DNA of 64,000 nt, taken from Vibrio europaeus. GTDB lineage: Bacteria > Pseudomonadota > Gammaproteobacteria > Enterobacterales > Vibrionaceae. The first letter of the stretch is position 1. Every line of letters begins with the position of its first letter. Below are positions 12,343 through 20,788 of the stretch, piece by piece. The translations under genes were made by a program, and so were the position numbers. The notes under the pieces were generated by a model. That model was not told where the DNA came from. It made no database searches and was given only the letters and a program-made list of their open reading frames with translations. Location: contig NZ_LUAX01000001.1 in the NCBI RefSeq assembly GCF_001695575.1, forward strand, positions 620,001 through 684,000, given 5' to 3'.

Positions 12343-13229
12343 TATTCGATCCCCGCATTAAGCGCTTGGCGAATACCTTCACCAACAAGGTTGATGACAA
12401 TCACGGTAAACATGATAGCGAGTCCGGGAAGGGTAACAGTCCAAGGCGCAAGGTAGATGAGTTCAACGGAGTCACCGAGTATTGCTCCCCATTCAGTACT
12501 AGGCGCTTGCGCGCCTAATCCAAGGAAACCCAAAGCGGTGATATCCAAAATTGCGATAGACCATGCTAAGGTGATTTCGGTGGCAATGACGACAAGAATG
12601 TTGGGCAATATGGAATTCCAAAGTAGATAGAATTGGTTTGCCCCATCAAGACGCGCAGCCATGATGTAGTCTTTTTCCACTTCTGTATGCACTGCGATAT
12701 AAACCGAGCGGACAAATCTTGGAATTAAGGCTAAACAGATAGCGAGCAAGATATTGAATTCACCAAAGCCGAGGAAAGCGACAAAAATAATCGCGAGCAG
12801 TAGCGATGGAATAGACATGACGGTATCAAGTAAGTGGTTTAAGACACTTGATAGTAAGCCTTTGGTCATCCCCGCCAGTACGCCGATGACGCATCCAATC
12901 ACTGTTGCGATAACAGTTATCAGAAAAGCAGCACCGAAAGTAAGGCGTGAACCTTCTATGAGACGAGAAAGGATATCGCGGCCTAGATCATCGGTTCCAA
13001 GGAAGTACTCAACCGTACCAGTTGGGTTCCAAGATGGAGGTACGAGTAGCTCACCGCTTTGCGCTTGTGGGTCATGAGGCGTAATCCAAGGTGAAACAAG
13101 CGTAATTAGGCATAGCAGTAGTAAACACCATAGGCCAAACATAGCAAGATTGTTGGCACGGAAACTACGCCAGAAACGTTCAAACTGGGTAGGGATACTC
13201 TCTTCTTGGTAGACATTATCGGTTAGCAT
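12342..13229 (-). CDS. sapC: Peptide ABC transporter permease SapC
   Basis: Inner-membrane permease of the OppC/DppC type with 295 residues. A first membrane segment lies at about 30-50, followed by a periplasmic stretch with the conserved [15 protein letters not shown], then the binding-protein-dependent transport fold. The ABC-contact loop [20 protein letters not shown] lies near residue 200. It overlaps the end of sapB by 14 bp. Confidence 0.95.
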   Translation of the reverse strand: MLTDNVYQEESIPTQFERFWRSFRANNLAMFGLWCLLLLCLITLVSPWITPHDPQAQSGELLVPPSWNPTGTVEYFLGTDDLGRDILSRLIEGSRLTFGAAFLITVIATVIGCVIGVLAGMTKGLLSSVLNHLLDTVMSIPSLLLAIIFVAFLGFGEFNILLAICLALIPRFVRSVYIAVHTEVEKDYIMAARLDGANQFYLLWNSILPNILVVIATEITLAWSIAILDITALGFLGLGAQAPSTEWGAILGDSVELIYLAPWTVTLPGLAIMFTVIVINLVGEGIRQALNAGIE

Positions 13230-14178
13230 ACCACTCCTTCCTTACCAATGGATTGACCATGGCACCAATCAAATCAGATAAGATGTTAGCGGTTAGGACA
13301 AACGTCGCCACGACGATGACTCCGGCTTGAATGGCAACGTAGTCTTGATTTGAGAGAGCATCAAGTAACCATCGACCAATGCCCGGCCAGTTAAAGATAG
13401 ATTCAGTAATAATGGCAAGTGTTAGCATGCTAGAAAGCTGCACACCTATTTTGGGAATGATGGGTGGGATAGCGTTGCGTAACACGTGCTGGGTCACGAT
13501 TTCGTGTGTTGATAAACCTTTGATTCGTGCGGCGCGAATATAGTTTTGCCCCATCACTTCAGCAACGGAAGCTCGCATCAAACCTATGACCTGTGTGGTT
13601 GGCGCAAGCGCGAGCACAAGGCAGGGCAGAATGAGGTGTTCCAAAACACTTTGCAGTGCATGGGCGCGATATTCACCACTTGCAAAGAAGGCATCAATAA
13701 TCGCAAATCCTGTTACGTGGTCAATTTGATAGAGTAAATCGTAGCGACCTGCGACAGGGAATACCTGAAAGTGCAGAGAAAATACCATGATCATCAAAAG
13801 CGCGACCCAAAACAGCGGTGCAGAATAGCCGGACATGGAAGTAAACGAAATCACAGTATCGATCCACTTTCCTTGCTTCATTCCCGCTAATGTTCCCACA
13901 GGAATACCAACAAGCAGCGAAATCACAAAGGCGATAAAACACAGCTCTAGCGTCGCAGGAAAGACAATGCTGAGTTCGTCAATGATCGGTGTCCCTAACT
14001 TGGTCACACCGAGATTAAGCTGCATTAGCTCACCAACGTAGAGCATCCAGCCACTCCAAAAATCATGGATAGCCCACGGAGAGCTAGGTTCTAGCCTTAA
14101 AATACTGAAACCCACCATAGTGAGTATCAGTAAGGTAATGATAAACAGATTAAAGCGTCGAACAGAATACAACAGCAT
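13216..14178 (-). CDS. sapB: Peptide ABC transporter permease SapB
   Basis: Inner-membrane permease of the OppB/DppB type, 320 residues, pairing with SapC. It has an N-terminal membrane anchor (about 10-28), a long periplasmic loop and several further membrane segments. The ABC-contact loop AARIKGLSTHEIVTQHVLRN is present. The start codon shares one base with the sapA stop. No anomalies. Confidence 0.95.
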   Translation of the reverse strand: MLLYSVRRFNLFIITLLILTMVGFSILRLEPSSPWAIHDFWSGWMLYVGELMQLNLGVTKLGTPIIDELSIVFPATLELCFIAFVISLLVGIPVGTLAGMKQGKWIDTVISFTSMSGYSAPLFWVALLMIMVFSLHFQVFPVAGRYDLLYQIDHVTGFAIIDAFFASGEYRAHALQSVLEHLILPCLVLALAPTTQVIGLMRASVAEVMGQNYIRAARIKGLSTHEIVTQHVLRNAIPPIIPKIGVQLSSMLTLAIITESIFNWPGIGRWLLDALSNQDYVAIQAGVIVVATFVLTANILSDLIGAMVNPLVRKEWYANR

Positions 14179-15797
14179 TACTTGAACCTCTCGACAGTAT
14201 CAAACGGTTGCGCATTGAATGGGCTAACCTTAAAGCCTCTTAGGGAGGTGTGATGCGCTTGCAGCTGCATGCCATGATTTAGTGGGATCACAGGGAACTC
14301 TTCATTAAGTATGTTCTGCGCCTGTTTATAGAGGTTCTGCCTATAGCGAGGCTTATCGACTTCTAACGCAAGGTCGAGTAGAAAATCGAAGTCAGGATTA
14401 CACCAACTTGAAACATTTAGGCCAGCCCGTTTTGACTCACAAGAGAGTAGCGGCCTTAAAAAGTTATCCGGGTCTCCGGTATTGGCGATCCAACCCGTCA
14501 AGTGGAGATCAATGTTTGTATTGCCATTGAGATTGCTGCGATCGAATCTATCATCTGTCATCAAATTGAGCTTAATCCCAACATCCGCTAGGTTTGCTTG
14601 AATCAACTCAGCCGTTTTTCTCGGGCTAGGGTTGTAAGCACGTGGCTCCAATGGAACCGACATTGTCAGCTCTAATCCTTTGCTATAACCCGCTTCACGT
14701 AGAAGCGCGATAGCGTAGTTGCGATCATAGCGAATTTGTACCGCATCTTTTTGATAGGCCCAAGAAGAAGGAGGCAAAACGGAATACGCCTGACTGCCTG
14801 TGCCGTAGTAGACCGAATCCAAAATGTTCTGACGGTTGATGGCATAGTTCAGCGCTTTACGCACGCGAGCATCATTAAGAGCAGGGTGAGAAGTGTTCAC
14901 GGCGACGAAAGAGATGTTCATTGCGGGTTTTGCCGTTAATTCTACATCTGACGTTTGCTCGATAATTGGCAATTGACTAGAGAGTGGTGCATTGAGCACG
15001 TCACATTCACTGCGCAGTAGTTTTGCCAAAGTACCTGTACCGCGTTGAGATATGTCGAATACGACCTGTTCCATCTTTGGTCTGTCTTGCCAATAGTGAT
15101 TGTTTCGCTTAAGGCGGATGAGGTCATTGACTTGATATTCAGCAAGGTAGAATGGACCAGTACCCACAGGATGACTATCGAGCATATTTTTCTCATCACT
15201 GAGTTCAAGTTGCTCTGCATATTCTTTAGAGTGGATAACCGCATGACTGGTCGCAATGTTCGACAAAAAGCTATTGTCAGGTCGATTAAGGGTAAACTTC
15301 ACTTTGTGTTGGGATAGCGCTGACACGTCAACTACGAGGTTTTGAAAGTCGATACCACTGAACCAAGGGTAAAGCCCGCTTCCGACATAGTGAAAAGGGT
15401 TGGTAGTATCAATAATGCGTCTAAAACTAAAGACCACATCTTCCGCGCTCATTGCTCTGGAAGGTGTAAACCAAGCGGTTGTTTGGAACTGGACACCTTT
15501 ACGCAACGTAAAGATGTACTCCGTACCTTCTTTATTGACTGACCATTTAGACGCAAGGCTTGGCACAGGCTGGTAGGTTTGGCTATCGAGAGTCAGCAAG
15601 GTATTAAACAGCTGAGGACTGAGCGTTTCGGTTGTAATGCCACTATCGACCAATTGAGGGTTAAAAGTCGAAGGACCGCCTTGACCACAATAGACAAAAC
15701 CCTTCTGGCGAATTTTGTCATGGTCAATCTCTTCACCACAACCGGCTAATAGGCTGAGGCTGAATAAACCTAATGTAAACTGAATGAATGCTTTCAT
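14178..15797 (-). CDS. sapA: Peptide-binding lipoprotein SapA
   Basis: Solute-binding protein (SBP family 5) of the Sap transporter, capturing peptides in the periplasm. I chose the ATG at 15797, which gives a clear lipoprotein signal ending in LLAGC with C20 as lipid site; the longer reading starts from TTG at 15821 and puts extra residues before the signal. The lipobox suggests membrane anchoring. The family region includes EGTEYIFTLRKGVQF and ends near the C-terminus with FPVIPLNH. It is the first gene of a probable six-gene operon running to the DUF2927 gene. Confidence 0.92.
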   Translation of the reverse strand: MKAFIQFTLGLFSLSLLAGCGEEIDHDKIRQKGFVYCGQGGPSTFNPQLVDSGITTETLSPQLFNTLLTLDSQTYQPVPSLASKWSVNKEGTEYIFTLRKGVQFQTTAWFTPSRAMSAEDVVFSFRRIIDTTNPFHYVGSGLYPWFSGIDFQNLVVDVSALSQHKVKFTLNRPDNSFLSNIATSHAVIHSKEYAEQLELSDEKNMLDSHPVGTGPFYLAEYQVNDLIRLKRNNHYWQDRPKMEQVVFDISQRGTGTLAKLLRSECDVLNAPLSSQLPIIEQTSDVELTAKPAMNISFVAVNTSHPALNDARVRKALNYAINRQNILDSVYYGTGSQAYSVLPPSSWAYQKDAVQIRYDRNYAIALLREAGYSKGLELTMSVPLEPRAYNPSPRKTAELIQANLADVGIKLNLMTDDRFDRSNLNGNTNIDLHLTGWIANTGDPDNFLRPLLSCESKRAGLNVSSWCNPDFDFLLDLALEVDKPRYRQNLYKQAQNILNEEFPVIPLNHGMQLQAHHTSLRGFKVSPFNAQPFDTVERFK

Positions 15798-15913
15798 AGA
15801 AAGAACAAGTGTCTGGGACAAAGCACAATGGAACTCACCATTATGCCTTAAGATCCTAATAATTTACCACTAATTACCCGCTGTAACCAAAGCAAAACCG
15901 CAAAATTGGTGGG

Positions 15914-16906
15914 TTAACTGAGGTTAGTCAGGTCATACTTACGAACCATGCCTCGCAATTGGTGATAACTTAACCCAAGTAGTTCCGCCGCCTTCCTTTG
16001 ATTAAACTGGCTTTGCTTTAATACTTCAGTAAGTATGAGTTGGTCCTGTTGTTCTTGCCACTGTTTATAGTCGATTGGGAATTGAAACTCAGGCACTTCA
16101 GGGACTGCTGTTGTTTCTTCCTCTGGGCGTAAGCTCTGCCAAGACGATTGGAAAGGGTCAAAGATGAGTTGTTCAATGGGGGCTTCTTGCATGCCGTGTT
16201 GGTAAACCGCTCTTTCAATCACGTTTTTCAACTCGCGCACATTTCCCGGCCAATGATAGTTAAGTAAGCTTTGTTCTGCTGGAGTCGAAAAGCCGACAAA
16301 GTACTCGAAGCCCAGCTCACGGCACATCTTAATTGCGTAGTATTCAGCCAGTAATAGAATATCTTCTTGCCGTTCGCGAAGAGGGGGTAAATGGATAACA
16401 TCAAATGCCAGCCTGTCGAGTAAATCTGCACGAAAAGCGCCTTCACTCGCCATTTGAGGTAAATTTGCATTGGTGGCACAGACCAAGCGTACATTGGCAT
16501 TCAATAGCTGATGACCACCAACACGCTCATATTGACCGTATTCAATCACTCGGAGAAGTTTTTCTTGCACTAGCAATGGTGCCGTGGCCAACTCATCTAA
16601 AAATAGGGTGCCATTTTCAGCGCGTTCAAATCGACCCTTATGACGCCCTTTAGAGCCGGTGAATGAGCCTTGTTCATGACCAAATAGCTCGGAATCAATC
16701 AAGCCTTCGCTGAGGGTAGAGCAGTTGAGTGAAATTAAAGGCTGATCCCAACGTTTTGATAAGTAGTGGAGTCGCTGAGCAATCAATTCTTTACCGGTTC
16801 CTCGCTCGCCAATGATCAATATTGGTCGTTCAATCGCGGCTAATTTAGATACCTTGTCCAATACAGAAAGAAACGCAGGGGATTCGCCAATAAGGTTTTG
16901 TTGCAT
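15914..16906 (-). CDS. pspF: Psp operon transcriptional activator PspF
   Basis: Sigma-54 enhancer-binding protein that activates pspABC and is held inactive by PspA. It lacks a receiver domain, as PspF does. The AAA+ domain has Walker A GERGTGKE (33-40), Walker B GTLFLDEL and arginine-finger region FRADLLDRL. The C-terminal Fis-type helix-turn-helix lies near 303-323. The sigma-54 contact loop reads GSFTGS (80-85) instead of the usual GAFTGA. It is transcribed divergently from pspA. 330 residues, normal length. Confidence 0.95.
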   Translation of the reverse strand: MQQNLIGESPAFLSVLDKVSKLAAIERPILIIGERGTGKELIAQRLHYLSKRWDQPLISLNCSTLSEGLIDSELFGHEQGSFTGSKGRHKGRFERAENGTLFLDELATAPLLVQEKLLRVIEYGQYERVGGHQLLNANVRLVCATNANLPQMASEGAFRADLLDRLAFDVIHLPPLRERQEDILLLAEYYAIKMCRELGFEYFVGFSTPAEQSLLNYHWPGNVRELKNVIERAVYQHGMQEAPIEQLIFDPFQSSWQSLRPEEETTAVPEVPEFQFPIDYKQWQEQQDQLILTEVLKQSQFNQRKAAELLGLSYHQLRGMVRKYDLTNLS

Positions 16907-16922
16907 GATTGCTCCGTGGTGA

Positions 16923-16960
16923 AATTTACCAACTGTAGGTTAAATTCAACACAGGTTAAA
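16923..16960. promoter_or_regulatory. Candidate PspF enhancer sites
   Basis: Near-palindrome AATTTACC / GGTTAAATT (16923-16946) followed by a second GGTTAAA (16954-16960), giving two copies of GGTTAAA 16 bp apart. They sit about 55-90 bp upstream of the sigma-54 promoter, where PspF upstream activating sequences are expected. Inferred from position and repetition only. Confidence 0.45.
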
Positions 16961-17012
16961 AAGGATTGCAATGAGTTATTTCGTAACTGCTTGATTTATA
17001 TGGATTGAAAAG

Positions 17013-17029
17013 TTGGCACGCAACTTGGA
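17013..17029 (+). promoter_or_regulatory. Sigma-54 promoter of pspABC
   Basis: TTGGCACG-CAAC-TTGGA fits the -24 GG element (17015-17016) and a -12 element (17027-17028, GG instead of GC) at the required 12-base spacing. It resembles the E. coli pspA promoter (TGGCACGCAAATTG). Transcription would start near 17040, about 80 bp before pspA. Confidence 0.8.
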
Positions 17030-17120
17030 ATACTAACAATCAGTTACCGAGGTAAAACAAACACAGATTCGATGGTGATGCTTAGCATGACCTGATTGCA
17101 ACAATATAAGGAGCCTAGTT

Positions 17121-17789
17121 ATGGGTATTTTCTCTCGATTCGCAGACATCGTTAATTCAAACATCAGTGCTCTATTAGATAAAGCAGAAGATCCTGAAAA
17201 AATGATCCGCTTAATCATTCAGGAAATGGAAGATACGTTAGTTGAAGTAAGAACTAACTCGGCAAAAGCGATTGCTGATAAAAAAGAGTTGGCACGCAAA
17301 GTTGAATCAATGGAAGCGGCCATTGATGAGTGGCAGCAAAAAGCGACCTTAGCGCTAACTAAACAGCGCGAAGATCTTGCAAGATCGGCATTGATTGAAA
17401 AGCAAAAACTGCAAGATATGCTGAAAGGTCTACACACTGAGCAAACCTTAGTTGAAGAGACGATCGACAAGTTGACCGGTGAAATCAGTAAGTTAGAAAC
17501 TAAAATTACTGAGACTCGTGCTAAGCAACAGGCTTTAGCGATTCGTAGTCAAACCGCTTCTAATCGCCGTGATGTTCAAAAACATCTGCATACTGCGCGT
17601 ACTAGCGAAGCCATGGCTAAGTTTGAGCAATACTCGCGCAAAGTAGATGAAATGGAAGCAGAAGCCGATTTATATGCGAAAACGGGCAACGCTAAATCTT
17701 TAGATCAAGAATTCGCTGAGCTGCAAGCTCAAGATGAAATTGAAAAAGAGTTAGAAAAGCTTAAAAAGCAAATGGAAGATAAAAAGTAA
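17121..17789 (+). CDS. pspA: Phage shock protein A
   Basis: Peripheral inner-membrane protein of the PspA/IM30/ESCRT-III-like family that binds stressed membranes and inhibits PspF. The 222 residues begin MGIFSRFADIVNSNISALLDKAEDPEKMI as in the family, with an amphipathic N-terminal helix. The rest is almost entirely coiled coil rich in Lys, Glu, Gln and Ala. The ribosome-binding site AAGGAG lies 8 bp upstream. It is followed by a hairpin and then pspB. Confidence 0.97.
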   Translation: MGIFSRFADIVNSNISALLDKAEDPEKMIRLIIQEMEDTLVEVRTNSAKAIADKKELARKVESMEAAIDEWQQKATLALTKQREDLARSALIEKQKLQDMLKGLHTEQTLVEETIDKLTGEISKLETKITETRAKQQALAIRSQTASNRRDVQKHLHTARTSEAMAKFEQYSRKVDEMEAEADLYAKTGNAKSLDQEFAELQAQDEIEKELEKLKKQMEDKK

Positions 17790-17816
17790 TTCCAGTTATA
17801 TTTTGTTAAGTTAATT

Positions 17817-17848
17817 AGGTAGATAAGATTGCCGTTTATCTACCTTTC
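17817..17848 (+). terminator. Hairpin between pspA and pspB, possible attenuator
   Basis: Ten-base-pair stem AGGTAGATAA / TTATCTACCT (17817-17845) with a 9-base loop, then TTCATT. The tail is a weak T-run, so partial termination or 3' end protection of pspA mRNA is more likely than full termination. Confidence 0.55.
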
Positions 17849-17863
17849 ATTAAGGAGTTATTT

Positions 17864-18097
17864 ATGTCGTCATTTTTCATTGCTGGTCCACTGATCGTAT
17901 TTTTGATTTTCGTTGCTCCTCTATGGTTGTTTTTACACTACCGAAGTAAAAAGAATGCAAGTACAGGTTTATCTCAAGAAGATTTACAGCGACTGGAGTC
18001 TTTATCAGAAAAGGCTGCCAGTATGCAAAGTCGTGTCGATACGTTAGAGCGTATTTTGGACGCAGAATCACCGAGTTGGAGACGCCGCTATGAATAA
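17864..18097 (+). CDS. pspB: Phage shock protein B
   Basis: Small inner-membrane protein (77 residues) that works with PspC to sense envelope stress and recruit PspA. One membrane segment at about 5-27 (GPLIVFLIFVAPLWLFLHY) is followed by a cytoplasmic region with the leucine-rich helix SQEDLQRLESLSEKAASMQS and a C-terminal WRRRYE. AAGGAG precedes the ATG. It overlaps pspC by 8 bp. Confidence 0.95.
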   Translation: MSSFFIAGPLIVFLIFVAPLWLFLHYRSKKNASTGLSQEDLQRLESLSEKAASMQSRVDTLERILDAESPSWRRRYE

Positions 18098-18479
18098 GCG
18101 TGAGTTATACCGCGATACTGTAAATGGCAAGATCACTGGCGTATGTGCAGGCTTGGCTAACTACTTTGCGTTGGAAGTGTGGTTAGTGCGCATCTTGGTA
18201 ATTTCAGCAGCTCTACTTGGTGGTAGTTTCTTGGTTATTCTCGCTTATATCGCGATGACGTTGATGATCGAAAAGCAGCCACCTAACTACGTAGAAGCGA
18301 TCAAAACCGAGCAAGAGCACAAGCTTAAAAACAAGCCGTGGCAACAAGGTCAAACCCCTGAAATGTTACTCAACACGATTGAGAAAGACTTTCATAACTT
18401 AGAAAACCAAATTCGCGATATTGAAGCTTACGTCACTTCTGATGCGTTTAAAGTCGATAAAGAGTTTAAAACGCTATAG
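18090..18479 (+). CDS. pspC: Phage shock protein C
   Basis: Inner-membrane PspC-domain protein (129 residues) that relays envelope stress to PspA. It begins MNKRELYRDTVNGKITGVCAG, the PspC signature, followed by membrane segment(s) at about 28-65. The C-terminal charged region would form a coiled coil. Its start lies within pspB. No strong terminator follows: a 7-bp hairpin at 18506-18535 lacks a T-run. Confidence 0.95.
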   Translation: MNKRELYRDTVNGKITGVCAGLANYFALEVWLVRILVISAALLGGSFLVILAYIAMTLMIEKQPPNYVEAIKTEQEHKLKNKPWQQGQTPEMLLNTIEKDFHNLENQIRDIEAYVTSDAFKVDKEFKTL

Positions 18480-18570
18480 CGACCCAGTTGAACTTGCCAA
18501 ATTGAGCCTTCAAGTGCATCTGACATAGTGAAGGCTTAAAAGTGCGACGACTCGCTCATTCATTAGGCAA

Positions 18571-18588
18571 ATTATTAATTTTAATAAT
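18571..18588. promoter_or_regulatory. Palindrome upstream of vexI
   Basis: ATTATTAATTTTAATAAT is a perfect 8-bp inverted repeat with a 2-bp centre, about 80 bp before the vexI start. It could be an operator for the efflux operon. The regulator is not identified and the sequence is simple enough to be chance. Confidence 0.35.
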
Positions 18589-18666
18589 ATTTTCTGCCTA
18601 TTATATGGAAGAGACGGTATCATTCATCTATCTTTGTAACTAATCGCTACAAACGGATGATTGATT

Positions 18667-19698
18667 ATGCGTAAATCCTTTTTGTTTCTTGCGACAGCTG
18701 CTGTATTGAGTGGTTGTGGCAAGGAACTTCCTCCTGTTCCCGAGCCTGATTCAAGGCCAGCTAAATTATTTACTGTTTCCATCGGCAATGCTCAGTTTGA
18801 ACGTACCTTTCCTGCTACTTCAGAAGCGGGTGATAAAGCCGTTCTTGCTTTTCGTGTTCCCGGTCAACTCCAGTCTATTGATGTGGTTGCGGGGCAATCC
18901 GTCAATAAAGGGGATGTGCTGGCTGCGCTCAACCCTGACGAGTACACTCTTTTGGCCAAGCAGGCGGAAGCTCAATATCGCCTGACAGACGTGCAATATC
19001 AGCGCTATAAAAAACTCCGTAAAGACAAAGTGGTGTCTGAGCAAGACTTTGATGAAGCGAAAGCCAAACGAAATTCTGCCAAAGCCACTTTGGAACAAGC
19101 ACAAGCCAACTTGCGCTATACACGTTTAGTAGCACCTTACAACGGCACTATATCTATTATTCCTGCTGAAGCTCATGAATACATTGCCGCCAAAGAAGGG
19201 GTGATGAACATTCAGACGACCCAATTGATGAAAGTGATTTTCCAACTTCCTGATCATCTTCTTAATCGCTTCGCTAGTGGTCTTAATCTGACAGCGCACA
19301 TGACCTTTGATGCCTTTCCGGGAACTCAATATGAACTCATGTTCCAAGAGGTTGATACCGAAGCCGACCCAAAAACGGGCTCCTATAAAGTCACTATGGT
19401 GATGGAAAGACCTGAAGATGTTGGCATTTTGCCAGGCATGGCAGGCTCTATTCATGTCGCAGTCGAGTCAACGGGGGCTACTCGAATTCCTCAGTCTGCT
19501 TTGATGGAAGAAAACGGCCAGACTTACGTTTGGCGAGTCGATTCACAAGGCATTGTTGCGAAAGCACTAGTTGAACTAAATGACAAACAGCAAGTGCAAA
19601 GTGGTTTAAACGAAGGCGATCAGGTCGTTGTATCTGGTGTGAATGGCATCGAATCTGGAATTAAGGTTCGAGAGTGGATCAAAGAGCGAGGGCTGTAA
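18667..19698 (+). CDS. vexI: RND efflux periplasmic adaptor lipoprotein, VexI-type
   Basis: Membrane-fusion protein linking an RND pump to an outer-membrane channel. ATG at 18667 gives a lipoprotein signal (LSGC, lipid Cys17); the TTG at 18661 would add two residues. HlyD-like order: barrel-sandwich domain with AFRVPGQLQSIDV, an alpha hairpin around 85-130, the second lipoyl half with LVAPYNGTISI, then beta-barrel and membrane-proximal domains. 343 residues. Together with the next two genes and the psp neighbourhood it matches my recollection of V. cholerae vexIJK, which has two adaptors. Confidence 0.85.
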   Translation: MRKSFLFLATAAVLSGCGKELPPVPEPDSRPAKLFTVSIGNAQFERTFPATSEAGDKAVLAFRVPGQLQSIDVVAGQSVNKGDVLAALNPDEYTLLAKQAEAQYRLTDVQYQRYKKLRKDKVVSEQDFDEAKAKRNSAKATLEQAQANLRYTRLVAPYNGTISIIPAEAHEYIAAKEGVMNIQTTQLMKVIFQLPDHLLNRFASGLNLTAHMTFDAFPGTQYELMFQEVDTEADPKTGSYKVTMVMERPEDVGILPGMAGSIHVAVESTGATRIPQSALMEENGQTYVWRVDSQGIVAKALVELNDKQQVQSGLNEGDQVVVSGVNGIESGIKVREWIKERGL

Positions 19699-19699
19699 G

Positions 19700-20788
19700 A
19701 TGAAGCAATGGTTAAATCTATGTGCGCTCTCTTCGGCCGCACTGTTAGCTGGGTGTGGTGGTGAACCTCAGTATGTGGACTTTGGTACACCTAAAGTGAA
19801 AGTATTGGCTCTTTCCAACCAAGTCGTAAACGAAGACCGTCTCTATTTTCCTGCGGTAGCAAACGCAGCGGAACGCTCGCACTTAAGCTTCCGTGTTGCT
19901 GGGGAAATCAGCAAAATCTATGTTAAAGAAGGTGATCACCTTGAACAAGGTGACTTGATTGCAGAGATAGACCCTACCGACTACAAGCTTGAGGTTGATA
20001 ATGCCTCAGCACGTTATAGCGTGGTAGATAGTCAGTACAAGCGCTCAAAGCCGCTTGTCGATAAAGGTTTGCTGGCGAAATCTCAATTCGACGAGATTGC
20101 AGCGAACCGTCAGATTGCTTATGCAGAGCTTCAACTAGCCAAACTTCGTTTATCTTTTACTAAATTGAAAGCGCCTGTTGATGGGATTATCTCACGCGTT
20201 AACGTTGACCAGTTTGAGAACATTCAGGTCGGTCAACAAGTCGTCAATATCCACAGTGTCGAGAGCGTCGAGGTGTTGATACAACTTCCTGACCAACTCC
20301 ATGCCAGCCAGCCGACGCAAGAGTCGTTAGAAAACATTGAAGCTGTTGTGCGAGTACCGAGTGGCAATGAATACAATGCGTCTATCAAAGAGTTTACCAC
20401 TGAGCCTGACCCAGCGACCGGCACATTTACTGTGACTTTAACGCTACCTATGCCTGAAGAAGAGTACATTCTTGATGGTATGGCAGTAGAAGTAACGTCT
20501 AAGGGTAAAGATGTTGGCTTAGAGCTTAAAGGTGGCGTTCAAGTACCGATTGAGGCCATTTTCAATGGTGATGGAGACTCTCTGGATAGACAAAGCAAAT
20601 ATGTTTGGGTACTCAATCCAGATAACTCTGTCACTAAGCAAAAAGTCGTGACTGGTAAGGCGAGTAAAGACGCCATTCAAATTCTAGATGGGTTAAGTAG
20701 TGAGCAGTCAGTTGTAATAGCAGGTGTTTCTAGATTAAGGGAAGGAATGCAGGTGCAAGTAGTTAAGCAGGAGGCGGGTAATGAGTGA
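19700..20788 (+). CDS. vexJ: RND efflux periplasmic adaptor lipoprotein, VexJ-type
   Basis: Second adaptor in the operon. ATG at 19700 follows the vexI stop directly and gives a lipoprotein signal LLAGC (lipid Cys19). Domain order is as in VexI, with LSFRVAGEISKIYVKEGD in the first lipoyl half and LKAPVDGIISRVNVD in the second. 362 residues. Two different adaptors before one pump suggest a mixed adaptor ring. The 3' end overlaps vexK by 8 bp. Confidence 0.87.
   Translation: MKQWLNLCALSSAALLAGCGGEPQYVDFGTPKVKVLALSNQVVNEDRLYFPAVANAAERSHLSFRVAGEISKIYVKEGDHLEQGDLIAEIDPTDYKLEVDNASARYSVVDSQYKRSKPLVDKGLLAKSQFDEIAANRQIAYAELQLAKLRLSFTKLKAPVDGIISRVNVDQFENIQVGQQVVNIHSVESVEVLIQLPDQLHASQPTQESLENIEAVVRVPSGNEYNASIKEFTTEPDPATGTFTVTLTLPMPEEEYILDGMAVEVTSKGKDVGLELKGGVQVPIEAIFNGDGDSLDRQSKYVWVLNPDNSVTKQKVVTGKASKDAIQILDGLSSEQSVVIAGVSRLREGMQVQVVKQEAGNE

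Noticed and set aside
18506..18535. GCCTTCA / TGAAGGC hairpin after pspC as terminator
   Set aside because: Long 16-base loop and no T-run; too weak to call.
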